NCBI GenBank assembly: GCA_963678675.1
Contig: OY783199.1
Span: 22,813,546-22,877,545, forward strand
Direction of reading: 5' to 3'
From: Xiphydria camelus
Taxonomy: Eukaryota > Arthropoda > Insecta > Hymenoptera > Xiphydriidae
DNA length: 64,000 nucleotides
Both the position numbers and the translations under genes were made by a program. Within the stretch, counting starts at the first letter, position 1; each line of letters begins with the position of its first letter. Positions 35,230-46,785 of the stretch are shown piece by piece. The notes beneath the pieces were generated by a model. It saw only the letters and a list, made by a program, of their open reading frames with translations, searched no databases and was not told the DNA's origin.

Positions 35230-35525
35230 TCAAACAAAAATTTGGTAAGCTTGTTAATTCTGCAGGAAATACATATCAGGATATTCTCAAATGATCAAAC
35301 ATCATTTCAAAAGTAAAATTAATTTCTGATCATCTGAAAATACTCTAATATTTTCTGCAGAATTTAAACAAGGTTTATTATTTTTTACTGTAAAAAATGT
35401 TTGAAGTGCATAAAAAACAACCAAGTTTTACAACTTTCGGAAGAGTTTTAAACTGGTTGTAACTTCTCAGATGATTTTTAAGAACCTGTTGAAAGTTTGA
35501 AAAAATGGTGTTTTTCTCGGCTTAA
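35230..35525. mobile_element. Partial interior copy of the 16160-16841 element
   Basis: TTTTAAACTGGTTGTAACTT, the preceding T-rich words and GCAGAATTTAAACAAGGTTT follow the same order as the right interior of the 16160-16841 element. The CTGACCCTCACC terminus itself is not found here. Confidence 0.5.
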
Positions 35526-35537
35526 CCTTTTAACGGT

Positions 35538-35690
35538 GGGAAAATTTCAGTTAAAAAATCTAAATTTTAATTCTAAATTAAACGTGAAATTCATAAATAA
35601 AATCAATGAATTTCCTATTTGGAGGCCCCGACCTGATTGCTGGTCGATATATCGACTACCCCCGCCAGCAAGGTCCAATAACAGGGTTTG
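35538..35690 (+). repeat. Dispersed repeat with GGTCGATATATCGAC palindrome (copy 2)
   Basis: AAATTTCAGTTAAAAAATC, AAATTCATAAATAAAATCAAT, TTTCCTATTTGGAGGCCCCG and TGCTGGTCGATATATCGACT lie in the same order as the minus-strand copy at 7255-7385 inside the piggyBac element. It follows directly after the partial TIR element. Confidence 0.75.
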
Positions 35691-38600
35691 CAATCTACAT
35701 AGCACACTGGTTCACTCGCGGAGTTAACCATTCGAAGACTAGTAAGATTTATCCGTCCTGCTATTTCCCAAATGTAGTTTCTCGTTTTTGCGACGAACGA
35801 ATTTCCGAATAAAATGTTAAAAAAAAACATCCGCATTAAGGAATTAACCTTTCGCGCGTTTCTAGTGAAATTCGTTTTCTAATAGAGCTATAAGCAGCTG
35901 TTGGACCGAAAATAACGTTTTTCTTTTGAAACAACACGTTAAATAAGGTAAAAGTCACATCCCCATTTACACTGACGAAGATATATAAATTCTGAGAAGA
36001 ATACTGTATACGCGTGTATGTGTTCCAGTGCATATGTGTGTGACTACGTATGTATGGATGGGTGAAGCGAAGTGACTTTATCGATAGTCTTTTCACTTCC
36101 CCGCCAATCCGCACTGCCGTCGTTAGGTTCATTGGTTGCCGTTTTCGTTTTTATTTTTCATCGCCATTCCTAAATGTGGCCTTGTAAAAGATACTTATTT
36201 TTATCATAGACATTTATAAATATAATATACATTCCAGATTATATTAATTTTTCACCAGATTCTTGGATCTGTGTCTGTTAGAGGGGAACATTCGAACCAC
36301 TTTTCTGATGGCGCTTGTCATAAGTTCCCACGCATAAGAACCTAACTTTAAACATACTTTTTTCAAAAACGATGTTGTAAACTTTTTTAAATATTATACG
36401 TGGATTTTGTATAACTATACCTACATCTTATAGTCATTTCTACATCTTATAATCCTTAAAGTAGGTCCTCCTTATAAGGATATTGCACGCCTAATATATA
36501 TAAAGGAATAAGAATAGAATATTTTTGTGAACTACAAAATTAAGAGCAAACCAATGAGTACTGAACAAAAATTAAATGGAACAATCATTCGACATGATGG
36601 CCAAATTATGCCACTGATACAAATATTTTGGGTGAAATAATGGGGTAGATACCTAATACTCATTTTTCTCTGTAGATGTGTTGAAATAGTTATAAGTAGA
36701 TTCATTGCATTTTGACTAATTTGATCATTTATCGGTGTACCTATTTGGTACTATACTGACACACAATAATATATACAATATTTGGTAGTATTAGACATAA
36801 AGCGGGACGATAATTAATTGGACTGCAATATTAATGTACACTATAACAAAATGTGCATTAAACTTAATACAATTATAAATAAACTTTTTATCCAATACAT
36901 AAGTATAAAAGTTAATATACCTTATGAAATTTATAGATACTCAATTTAATAAAATTCTATCTAAAGTTCAACAAATGTTTAATGCAAATTTCTCAAGGGA
37001 GAGTATATAAATTTTCATAACTACATGTACCTAGGGAGTAAAAACTTTATGTGCAGCAATTGTACCCATTAAAAATACAAATTTTTGTTACAGTGTATCT
37101 AGAGATAATTCCGTGTAACGATGCAACCGAATATTCTTATACCACTACAACATAACGTCGCAGCATTCCACTTCCACGCACGCACAGCCATTTATATACC
37201 CTAATTAAGAGAGATCCTCATCCACGATTTTACTCCGTTGACAGAGCTTTCATTTTCTTTAGTACGATCGAGTGAATCGGTCCGAAGTCGCTCACTCGCG
37301 CGGTGAAATACTCGCGACGATATTTTCCGTCCCTTCGGAGGGGAATCTTATGAATTGAACCCCTGGGTGTAAGAAGCAGCTCGAGAGTCGACCGGAGTAA
37401 ACGATGCAGAATTTAAAATGGAGATCCTCATTGAAAATTCATGATATTTACAATGTTAAATTCATGAGGATATATTTACTTTCTTTTTCCTTCTACCTGT
37501 TATTGAAATTTCGATGATAAACCAATAATTAAAATCTCGTAAAATACACAAAATGACTGATGCCCGTCAATTTTACGGTATCTACAATAGGACGGGTACA
37601 TAATATAAGGGTTTTCGGATGTTTCTCCTGTGCCGAAGAACAATTTTTCTTTGGAAACTAGTAAATTGTAATGTAAACTATCACGATTTAATGTTTTCAT
37701 AAGAAAAGTTACTGCACCACACTGTGTGAAAACATCTGAATTTAAATAAAATAATAATTTCGAATGGAAACATGTACTTAGAAAGTTTAATATAAATTAA
37801 ACAAGAAAATATTTGGCGAACTCCAGTATACTCAAGATTAAAGAGTATTCACATACATATAGAGCGTGCTAACCAAAATAATATACATTTATCAATTACA
37901 TACTTTAGACACGGACGAGTTCCTTATCGGGTCCCGCCGAATATTTTCTTGATTTATTTTTCATTTACATTAAACTTTCAAGGTATTTCCATTTGAAATT
38001 ATTATTTTTATTTAAATTTCTAGTATTCAGTGATATTATTTTCTGCATTTTTGGTACAAATAAGTAATTAGTTCCGCGAATTGTTTTGTTTCAAAAATAA
38101 GTCAACTTCTTTTTGTAAAAAGTAGGTAATAAGTGGCGAACGTGATAGTATTTGGCGGAGTCTATTTTATGCCGAAGGTGTTTTTAGTTATAAATACAGT
38201 AAAATTGACTGATATCTCTCCATGTAATTCAGTTAACGAGAAATCGTGACTCAATGTCCCCCCGGACAATGTAAAGTTTCCCTTCCCCTTCCACAAAACA
38301 AGGAAATCCCCTCGAAATACATTTCTATTAGCTATCCGAAGCGAACATTTGCCAAACCCCGACATAATACGTCCAAAGATATGATACTCTGGAAATCCAA
38401 CAGAGCTCCGCGTTAAACATCATGGAGTGCGCGACCATACGCTCAATCGTACAATATATACAAACAACTTAAGTCGACTTAAGCTCTCCCAGCACCCGGA
38501 GGCTCATCGAGCTTACGTACCTACGGACCCGTCCTCCGGCCGTCCCCTATTTAGACCGGACCACCCTCCGAGAAATGAACAAAAATCCCTTTCCCTTTCC

Positions 38601-39658
38601 CTACATTCATATACATATGCCGCGCAAAAATAAACTCCACGTTGCGAGGAGTGAGAACGAATGTGTGTGCCAGGCATCCAGCGTCGGAGAGGTACGCAAT
38701 ATTGTCGCACTCGTAAACAACTCTAGAGGAGCAAATTGGCCGTGTAAAGCAACCGAGACCGACACGTCGGCGAGATGTGGATAAAGGGAAATGAAATTCA
38801 GCTGGTACACAGCGTGTGCAGGGCACACGTGCGCGGCAATAGAGGGATTCCTATGTCCCTACCTCCCTTATTCTCGTCGAAAAGATACCGTCGAGGCCAG
38901 CTGCGCGGTCGGTGAATCGAAACGCACCAATGCACTGATCCACGAACAAAACAAACTCTGCCCTGTCTTTTGTTTCAACGTGGCCCGTTTTACAGGATCA
39001 TATTATATCACAAAGAAATAAAAGGATGAGGGAGAGAACACAGTACATATACGTCCAAATTTGGTTCCGCCGAGATTTCTTTTCATTTAGTTTCTCCTTT
39101 GAATTTTAGAAGAATTTGTCAAATCTAATATCGCTCAGCGCCAGAAGAACACCGCTGCGCGTCTCACAGACGCTCGGCTCAATCGATCGAGATGCTCTTG
39201 CTCAGAGACAAGAAATACGTTGGCGTGTAGGAAGACGTAGGCTGAGATCGGGTATACCAGAGTTGGCCTCTGCTTTCCGTTAGAGAGCACGGTGGCAAGG
39301 GGTCATCTATAAAGTACTCGGTTTCTGCTCACCTTCCCCTGCCTCTATATTCCATTTCGCAACCGAAATATTAAATACGACAACGCCCCTTTTCTCCTTC
39401 ACCTGTTATGTCGCGCAGGTTTATTTATTTCTGCCGAAATCCCAAGAATTCACTTCGTGAGTTTAGTGGTGTTTGTATGTAGGAGGGGATGTATTGCTCG
39501 GCAACGCGCGAGAGACAGCTCTTTCCCCGTCACATGCCTCGCCATTTGTTGTTTCACCGCGGGCGGCATTGAACGCGGGGAAAAGTTTGCGATGATCATT
39601 CTCGCGCGATGGATGCACGGCCGAGCTGGCTCAACGTCGAGTATGCGCGGTGGCACCG
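35691..39658. other. Mostly unique non-coding DNA
   Basis: AT-rich sequence with CpG-rich islands at 37190-37400 and 38470-39000. Multiple overlapping frames in the second island occur on both strands without family motifs. No transposon borders or RNA genes were recognised. Confidence 0.4.
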
Positions 39659-39863
39659 TAAAGACCGTGCCACACTAGTCGTTACCATGTGCCGTTGCCG
39701 CTACCGCTGGCGCTCTCGACCAATGAGAACGCAACGGTTTACCGTTACCGCTGCCGCTGCTGATTTAAGCTGAAAAACCGTTGCGCTCTCATTGGCCGAG
39801 AGCGCCAGCAGTAGCTGCAATGGCAATTGGCAAACGGCAACTGCTAGTGCCATACGGTCTTAA
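39659..39863. mobile_element. 199-bp Harbinger-like MITE with TAA target duplication
   Basis: TAA (39659-39661 and 39861-39863) flanks AGACCGTGCCACACTAG…CTAGTGCCATACGGTCT. The GC-rich arms pair through CTGGCGCTCTCGACCAATGA, AACGCAACGGTTT and their inverses, around a centre at GCTGATTTAAGC. Three-base TAA duplication is typical of PIF/Harbinger MITEs. Confidence 0.8.
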
Positions 39864-41126
39864 TGCCACTTTCCACCGCATATCACCCTTACCGCGTGCG
39901 CGGAAACCTGTGTGACGGAACTCGCATTCGTCGCAAGTGTCACGGAGAAACTTACGCGGTAAATCTTAGCGCGCCTAGCAGTAGAAAGGTCTCGTATCGT
40001 GGTTTTTGATTAAATTTACGAATTTTAGCAGTAAGCGTTAACTCTTAAAAGTGCGTTTTACCGTTAAATTGTGTTCTATAATTCGATTCAATGAATTTCA
40101 GCGAGAGGAAGTATACACTGTTAAAAATATCTGTCTTAAATTTAAGAAAAAAGCACTGAAGTTTTTATCAAAGACGAATATGTCTTAAATTTCATGTAAG
40201 CTGTATTCTAAATATTTAGAGAAATATTTCTTGTTTTTCAGACAAAAGTTTTTTAATTTTCAGACATATGTACATGGTTTTTAATTTTCCGGCAAGTTTC
40301 TTAATATCGGATAAATATACGATTCTTAATTTTCGTGCAGGTTTCTTAATGTTCAGACATGTTTCTTATATTTAAGAAAAAAATGTGTCGTGAAAACAAA
40401 ATTTAAAAAACATTTTAGCTAAAGTGATATCTTCATATGAGCTTAATTATAACTACTATAGTAGAAACTCGGTTAAGTAACAGCGCTCGGGAATAATAAA
40501 CTTAATCGGAGATTTATTGTATATTGACGAACATATGTTCACGTGCTATTGTGTGTGAACCGCCTATAATCCTTTCGCGATAATAGGTACTATTGTGCGG
40601 TCAGTCATCGGGGTCCAGTCCCGTATATTAAATTATTATTGGAGAACCTTCGACGAAACGTAAAATTATATCATTTTTATCCGCACATATTCCTACCAAT
40701 TATATGCATATTTCAATAGAAAATTTCTTAATTATGAGAGATAAGAAAGTTCATGTATATATAGAAATACGGCATCATTTAATATTTATTGTTATTCGTG
40801 AGGTTTTCACGATGACACAAATTCGCGGTACTTCACTAACTGCTTCACCGGACTCTCCGTGGTTTCAGAAGGGATTCCAACGTTTTGTCGTATTATGATA
40901 ATTCCAATATCTTTTCATTAAATAGGAATAACATTTTCTCGAATAGCGTTTCGTATTTCTACAATGAGCCTGTATGCTAAGTAATAAGTTTTTCTGGATG
41001 ACCACACTTCTTAAGTGAAATGTTCCTTTCATTACAGAAAACCACGCGTTCGAACACATGTTTGCGTTCAGGGATTATACATTTTTCGATTTGTCACTTT
41101 TGGACACTCTGAATTCGCGGTTGGAC
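39864..41126. other. Non-coding stretch with a degenerate AT-rich repeat
   Basis: At 40115-40385 the words TTCTTAATTTTC and CAGACATG recur several times, and the patch begins ACACTGTTAAAAATATCTG and ends with TTTAAGAAAAAAATGTG. It may be a decayed MITE. The rest is unremarkable. Confidence 0.4.
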
Positions 41127-42029
41127 TAGGGTAAAGTCGGGAGAGATGGCGCACCTTTTTTTAAAGTGGTACAAAAACTATATTTGTAGGATAAGCAATA
41201 CTTAATTGATAATGTGGATAGAGCGAACAATAAAATATAGGAATTTGTACAGGAACGACCAAAAGTGTTATCGAGTTTTATAAAAAAAATTTGTCAAAAG
41301 AAAATAGGTATACCAAAAATCAACTCGTCCGCCCTAGTATGGGTGAGATGGCGCAGTAGAACAAATTGGTGGGGGTGAGTGGTTCTCCAAGAATAGGCTT
41401 CAAAATTAAAAATGCAACTACTTTTAATGCCAAATAACAAAAACAAAAATACAAAATCATCTTAAATAATCAAATTTAGAGAAAAATATCAAAGTATTGA
41501 TTATTCCAACCACATAAACTTAGAACATCTTTAAAATGTAATAAATCTTAATAATAACATGTAAAAGTTATTTCGCTTTTCTGCCACATCGCAAACACAT
41601 ATTTGGATAGTCGGTGCATCCCGAACAGTCGAATTAGACAGCTTGCGTCAACTCACCCGACTTCGTTGGATTAAATGTTGCAGTCATTATCTTTCTTGTA
41701 CATGAAGCACGTAACGAAATTTGAGGTTAGGGACAATATTTACAAGTTTATGAAGTGAAATGACCAAACCAAGTACATTGAAATCAGAGTAATAACTTAC
41801 TGGATGCCTAATTATTATTACACAAGAAAATAATCAGGGCCAATACAATATATACAGTTATATTTATTTTATCTTCTGATGAGAAAAACAGCCGTTCGGT
41901 AACACACACTTACTGCACATGCGCACTAATCATCTGTGTCGCCAACTGAGTCAGTATTGCTACACAGACAAAGAAATTATTTAACTGAGCCGTCTCACCC
42001 GCTGCGCCATCTCTCCCGACTTTACCCTA
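41127..42029. mobile_element. 899-bp TIR element, copy 2 (inverted relative to copy 1)
   Basis: TA (41127-41128 and 42028-42029) flanks GGGTAAAGTCGGGAGAGATG…CATCTCTCCCGACTTTACCC. Read on the minus strand it follows copy 1 (25189-26026) nearly base for base, for instance GGCGACACAGATGATTAGTG and GTTACCGAACGGCTGTTTTT. It is about 65 bp longer; the extra sequence lies around 41590-41690 (CATCGCAAACACATATTTGG). No transposase is encoded. Confidence 0.88.
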
Positions 42030-42902
42030 TAGGGAACTGACATATTGCGATATGAAATCTGGTGAGAAATAATGTGAACTACTCTCTGCGTGAAGTGAAT
42101 GTGCTTGGTCGTTGTTAGTACAACTGTGAAAATAAAGTTATGATGGAAATTGGCGAATTTTCACCTCGTCGTGTCAAAGTAAAAGTAAAGAGTATTGTTG
42201 TGTGTATAACTGTGGATCAAAATCTCATAAAGATATGCGTTTACGGTTTCATTAAGTTAAAAGCATGGATAAATGCTTTAAAAATCGGAAACGAGGTTAC
42301 ATTGTAACATTGAGAGATTGTTATTTTGCTTGTAACATTATTGTGACTGGTATAGAGGTTAGACGTTCCCTGTAGCAATGTAGCAGTACTGCTAATGTAT
42401 GTTTACATTTTTCTTCTAGTCCTGCTTTAGACTACGACACTGATGCAATTATCTCATTTCTTTTTATTTCTCCTTTGATGTCATGCGGTTTTCCGTTCAA
42501 ATTCAACGTTTATAAACAGAGAACAGAGAACAGATAACTTTACTGTATCACTTTCCTTCGTTTCTTCATTTTTTCTATTATACATAATATAACATGGCTC
42601 GCATTGAGGGTTCTTTCTCCTTCTACGAAATTTCGGCTGGAAGGAGTGCATTTTGCCCACTGGCAAATATTTTCTAACTTTAAAGCCATTCTGTCATTGC
42701 ACTGACAAGCAATCAAGCTCCGCCTACATGTCAGTTCCCTATAGTGATGAATAACAAACTGGAGACTTAACGGAGGGCTGCACTGCTAATTAAGACGAGC
42801 GCTAACTTAACAGTGTTTCCATTCTATATAGCAAAACAGTAAAATTTACCGTGACAATTGTTTCGTGGAGTATTGAAGACGTTGCAATGGATATATATAT
42901 AT
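42030..42902. other. Non-coding stretch, nothing recognised
   Basis: No supported gene or repeat. Confidence 0.4.
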
Positions 42903-43107
42903 AATTGAAGGGTTCTTTCAAAAACAACATTTATCAAAAACGCCAATCCCTGTAGTATTGGTAATAATGCATACTCTTTCGTTATCATATAATGAAAGAG
43001 TAGGCACCACTACACGGCTAGATACAACGAAAGAGTAGGCATTTTTACCAATACTACATGGATTGGCGTTTCTGATAAATGTTGTTTTTGAAAGAAACCC
43101 TTCAATT
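42903..43107. mobile_element. 205-bp palindromic MITE (AATTGAAGGGTT ends)
   Basis: AATTGAAGGGTTCTTTCAAA and its inverse bound the element. The arms pair through AACAACATTTATCA, ACGCCAATCC, TGTAGTATTGGTAA and GCATACTCTTTCGTT. A smaller palindrome ATAATGAAAGAGTAGGCA-type sequence forms the centre. A TA run precedes the left end. Confidence 0.8.
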
Positions 43108-43360
43108 GAAGAGTATAACTTCTAGAGGGTCTAAGTGCCAAAAACCTAAAGTTGAGGAAATCGGCAAAAACAGGCAGACGCTTCAAAGGAATATAGTGGA
43201 GCATGTCTTGCAGATTTTTGAGTTTTGAGCTTCTACGTATGCTTTCGCATATAGACCCTTTTCAGGTGCATTGGGGTTTGCACTTACAACCGGTTTCAAG
43301 CAAAAAATATATTTTTGCAAATATGGCACTTAGACCATTTAGAGGTTATACTCTTCAATT
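43104..43360. mobile_element. 257-bp MITE (AATTGAAGAGTATAAC ends), abutting the previous one
   Basis: AATTGAAGAGTATAACTTCT-GAGGGTCTAAGTGCCA at the left pairs with the inverse TGGCACTTAGACC…GGTTATACTCTTCAATT at the right. It shares the AATTGAA junction with its left neighbour, so one element probably inserted at the edge of the other. Confidence 0.75.
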
Positions 43361-43390
43361 ATGAATTACAAAACATATACAGAGAGAGAG

Positions 43391-44268
43391 AGGGTGACAT
43401 TTTGAAAACTTGCCACCCCAATATCTCAGAAAGATACAGGGATTTTTCTAAAAAACAAAAATACGGTTTCGGCAGTGGAGAGGGGGAACCAAAATGACGA
43501 TCTGATACGCACCCACTCCAACCCCCTTAGGGGTAGCCCCCCCCCCCCATCTTTGTAATTTTAAATAGCAACCCCCCATGTGTGATACAGCGTTGAAAAG
43601 CTCTTTAAAAATGCTTTACAACCACACCAAATTTTGGTACCTTTCGATGAGTAGTTTTCACGCAAATCGAGAAAGAAACTGCCAGAAGTAAGTTTTGTCA
43701 ATTTATTTATTAAAGGTCACAATTATGTTACAATAAATTCTCGAAGTGATTTCCATCATCTGATCTTACTCCCTGCGATTTCTTCTTATGGGGACATCTG
43801 AAATCTGTTGTTTTTCAAACTCAACCAGCAAGCATTAACGAACTGAAACAGAGAATTATGCAAGAATGTCGCAAAATTTCAAGAACAATTGAAAAAGTCC
43901 GAAAAATCAATGGAAATCATTTCGAAAATGTATTGTAACGTAATTGACCTTTAATAAATAAATTGACAACTTACTTCTAGCAGTTTCTTTCTCGATTTGC
44001 GCAAAAACTACCTATCGAAAGGTACCAAAATTTGGTGTTGTTGTAAAGCATTTTTTAAGAGCTTTCCAACGCTGTATCATACATGGGGGGTTGATATTTA
44101 AGATTACAAAGTTGGGGGGGCTACCCCTAAGGGGGTTGGAGGAAGTGCGTCTCCGATTATGTCATTTTGGTTCCCCCTCTCCACTGCCGAAACCGTATTT
44201 TTGTTTTTTAGAAAATCTCTGTAACTTTCTGAGATATTGGGGTGGAAAGTTTTCTAAATGTCACCCTG
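43391..44268. mobile_element. Deletion derivative with ~345-bp TIRs (AGGGTGACATTTT)
   Basis: The left arm (43391-~43740) starts AGGGTGACATTTTGAAAACT. The right arm (~43930-44268) ends with the inverse and then CACCCTGTAT. Both carry CGGTTTCGGCAGTGGAGA and GTTTTGTCAATTTATT-type words. Between them lie ~190 bases coding for a transposase C-terminus. The left terminus has lost its ATAC start to a GA microsatellite. A lone arm of the same family is at 34187-34530. Confidence 0.85.
43759..43938 (+). pseudogene. C-terminal fragment of a mariner-like (DDE_3) transposase
   Basis: The 59 codons before TAA read SDLTPCDFFLWGHLKS…INELKQRIMQEC…HFENVL. The block SPDLTP-DFFLWG-LK is the third catalytic motif region of mariner-like DDE_3 transposases, where an aspartate or glutamate of this block completes the catalytic triad; the D of CDFF is present. 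The C-terminal ELKQRI and C-terminal helix words also fit. Everything upstream of the motif has been deleted, and the fragment sits precisely between the two long TIRs, which links this TIR family to that transposase type. Inactive. Confidence 0.8.
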
Positions 44269-44295
44269 TATGTTTTTATTTTAATGGGTACCATA

Positions 44296-44553
44296 CACTG
44301 AGAAAAATAATCAAGTTAAAATGACAAAACGCATCTAGTTAAACACCTGTAGTTATTCCAATCAAAATACTGGTCACTTTAACCAAATACTTAGTTATTC
44401 TTACCAAATGTTTAGTTACTCGAACCAAACGTTTAGTTATTCTAACCAAAAAGTGGTCAGTTTAACCAGATAAATGGAGAATACATTTTATTAAACGGTT
44501 TGGTCATCGTCTCCAGAATTTTGGTTAAATTGACCGAGATATTTTTCTCAATG
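44296..44553. mobile_element. MITE with CACTGAGAAAAATA ends and an internal 21-bp tandem
   Basis: CACTGAGAAAAATAATCAAG at the left and ATATTTTTCTCAATG at the right bound the element. Inside, TTTAGTTACTCGAACCAAACG-type units of ~21 bases recur three times (about 44390-44455), alternating TTAGTTA and ACCAAA words, and inverted TGGTCA/TGACC words continue. Third member of the CACTGAGAAAA terminus family in the window. Confidence 0.65.
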
Positions 44554-46785
44554 CATGCGGAATACATTACACCTACCATATCCCTAATAAAAATACTGAA
44601 ACCTTGCCTACGAATCTTTTAGGGACCTGATAGAAGCCAAATTACCTCCCGATGTCTAGGTTAGATTTTAGTCAAGAGAGAGCTTGAATTTTTGTCTGCT
44701 GAAAATTTGTTCGAACCTTCCTCTCTTTGCCTGCAAGCTTGAAAAATTAATACAAATGGAAAAAGTTGCCGATGCATTCCGCGCAGTCAAACATGCGAAA
44801 ATAATTGTTGCATTTATAAAACCAATGCGCATTTTCTACGATATATCGGTTGGGATCTTGTTCTACTGCGCGAAAACTGCTGCCGCCAACTTTTCTCCGC
44901 TTACCCAAAAAACTCCATCGTCCGAGTCGTGAAAAGTTCGAGAAATCGAAACCCCGCCCTTCGCGTCACGAGACTTTCCCGACGTGATTGTGCGCCGCCC
45001 AACTGCGAGTTGTCAACTCCCGGCGTTTTTTACATCTAATACCTATTTCTTTTCCCTACTTTCCCTATACTGTCCTACTCCGAATACGTAATCAGCTTCC
45101 AGCTCTTTCCTTTTCCAAACATTCCCTTTCCTCGCTTCAACTCCGAATTAGTAATTATCCGGGCGACTTCTCTTTATAACGTTTTTTCTCTCTCCGATGC
45201 AGGTCGCCAACTTTATCGCAAATTTTTTTCATTGCTGCTTCTTTCCTCCCAATTCGACGATTTGCACTTTGCGTGTCTTTCTCTTGCTCAAATGTTAATT
45301 CTCACTTCGCCAAAACCGCGTCTACAGTTACATCCAATCTTTCTCCTGCTTCTTCTACCTCCTTTGCATGTTCCATACAAATGTATCCCCGCGTGATAAA
45401 TCGGATGCCCGAGCGTATTTGTGGTATTTCGGACGGGGACGCCACGCGGAGTAACGGCGCGTGTAAAACGACGCCTCGTACAGCGGTTGAAGACCCTTTT
45501 TCCGATGGGGTTCCAACGGATTTGACGGGGGTCGTCAGAGCATTTCACGCCTAAGCCTCTCTTGCCGTACCGTCGTACCAATTAACCGCAGAGTTCGTTC
45601 CGTTTCAAAGGCTCGCGGAGGGCAAAGTTCTCGTGGGGGATCACGGAGAAAGCTCGTCAAGAAATGCTCCCGTGATTACCTAGTTAACGCTAATGATAAG
45701 AGGCTTACTGTCAAATTGATTTGCGATGAGTAAAAGATTTAACTTGGTATCGGTAAATATTTAATTCTAACCAATATTATGAACTATTTAGGGACCGAGG
45801 CAAGCTGACGAAAGAAGTTCGTCCCTCGTCTCTATTACTTTCTATGGCAACCAGGGGCCAACTTCTTGTATCGACTTACCTCGGTTTCCTTTACTATTTA
45901 TTTTCAAATTCTTCTGATTGAGACAAAGTAAAATATCGTACGCGTAAAATATTGTATTATTGAAAAGAGCAAAGTTCATAAAGTGGCAAAATATTAATGA
46001 TTCAACGGTCGGCCATTTACGGAATTACGCAACTCAATGAAATTACGCGCCGAGTAGCGATGAATTGTAAAAGTGCAACGAAAAGCTTTCGAAGCTTCTT
46101 GTAGGTACCTACGTATATCCGATTAAACGATTGGATTATTCCGTGAGTTTTTTAATCGACGATCCGCCGCTGCTTCATAATAACGAGATGCAGCGTTCAA
46201 TGGAGATCCTTTCATTACTTTAAAATCAGACTCTGAGCTCATAATCGAAAACTTTCGAACTGAAATTTTTACTTGAGAGCCAAACATAGAAAAAAAAACA
46301 TATGCTTCGCCGAATGAATCTTTTGCTTTTAGTAGAATTCTTTCCTTCTTCGTTTTGGCACGAACTCAACGAAATAATACTATTTCGCAATCTAGTCGAG
46401 CTAACGAACCTTCCTCATTTTATCTGAACGAGATAAAACGCACCGATACGCCTTCGTTGTTTTAATGCCAAATTTGTAGCCCAAAAAGACCCTCGTACGA
46501 CAATTTCACTTCGATCCAAATGAAAAGAAAAATGTAAGTTTCGTGTAATTAACTTCGTTTCCGATAGAATCTAGAGAATCATTATTTTCCATTTTTCTAG
46601 TTCTTTTTTTCCTCATTTCTCCCCGGCATCGCAAACTTTCAATGCGATCGAAATCTCATCCTACATACATATTCCTTGCTCTATCAACTCTTAGCTACAA
46701 AATAGATATCTAGAAAATATTTTATAGATATCAAATACATGTACATACTTATAATAGACGTTAGATAATACTTCGTAAATATCTA
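44554..46785. other. Non-coding DNA with a CpG-rich island at 44930-45680
   Basis: The island contains 93-97 codon frames on both strands at 45273-45581 that overlap each other and show no motif. The word GGGCCAACTTCTTGT at ~45854 recurs at ~49388. Nothing else was recognised. Confidence 0.4.

Noticed and set aside
45273..45581. 93-codon plus and 97-codon minus frames
   Set aside because: Mutually overlapping frames in a CpG island, without domain or splice evidence.
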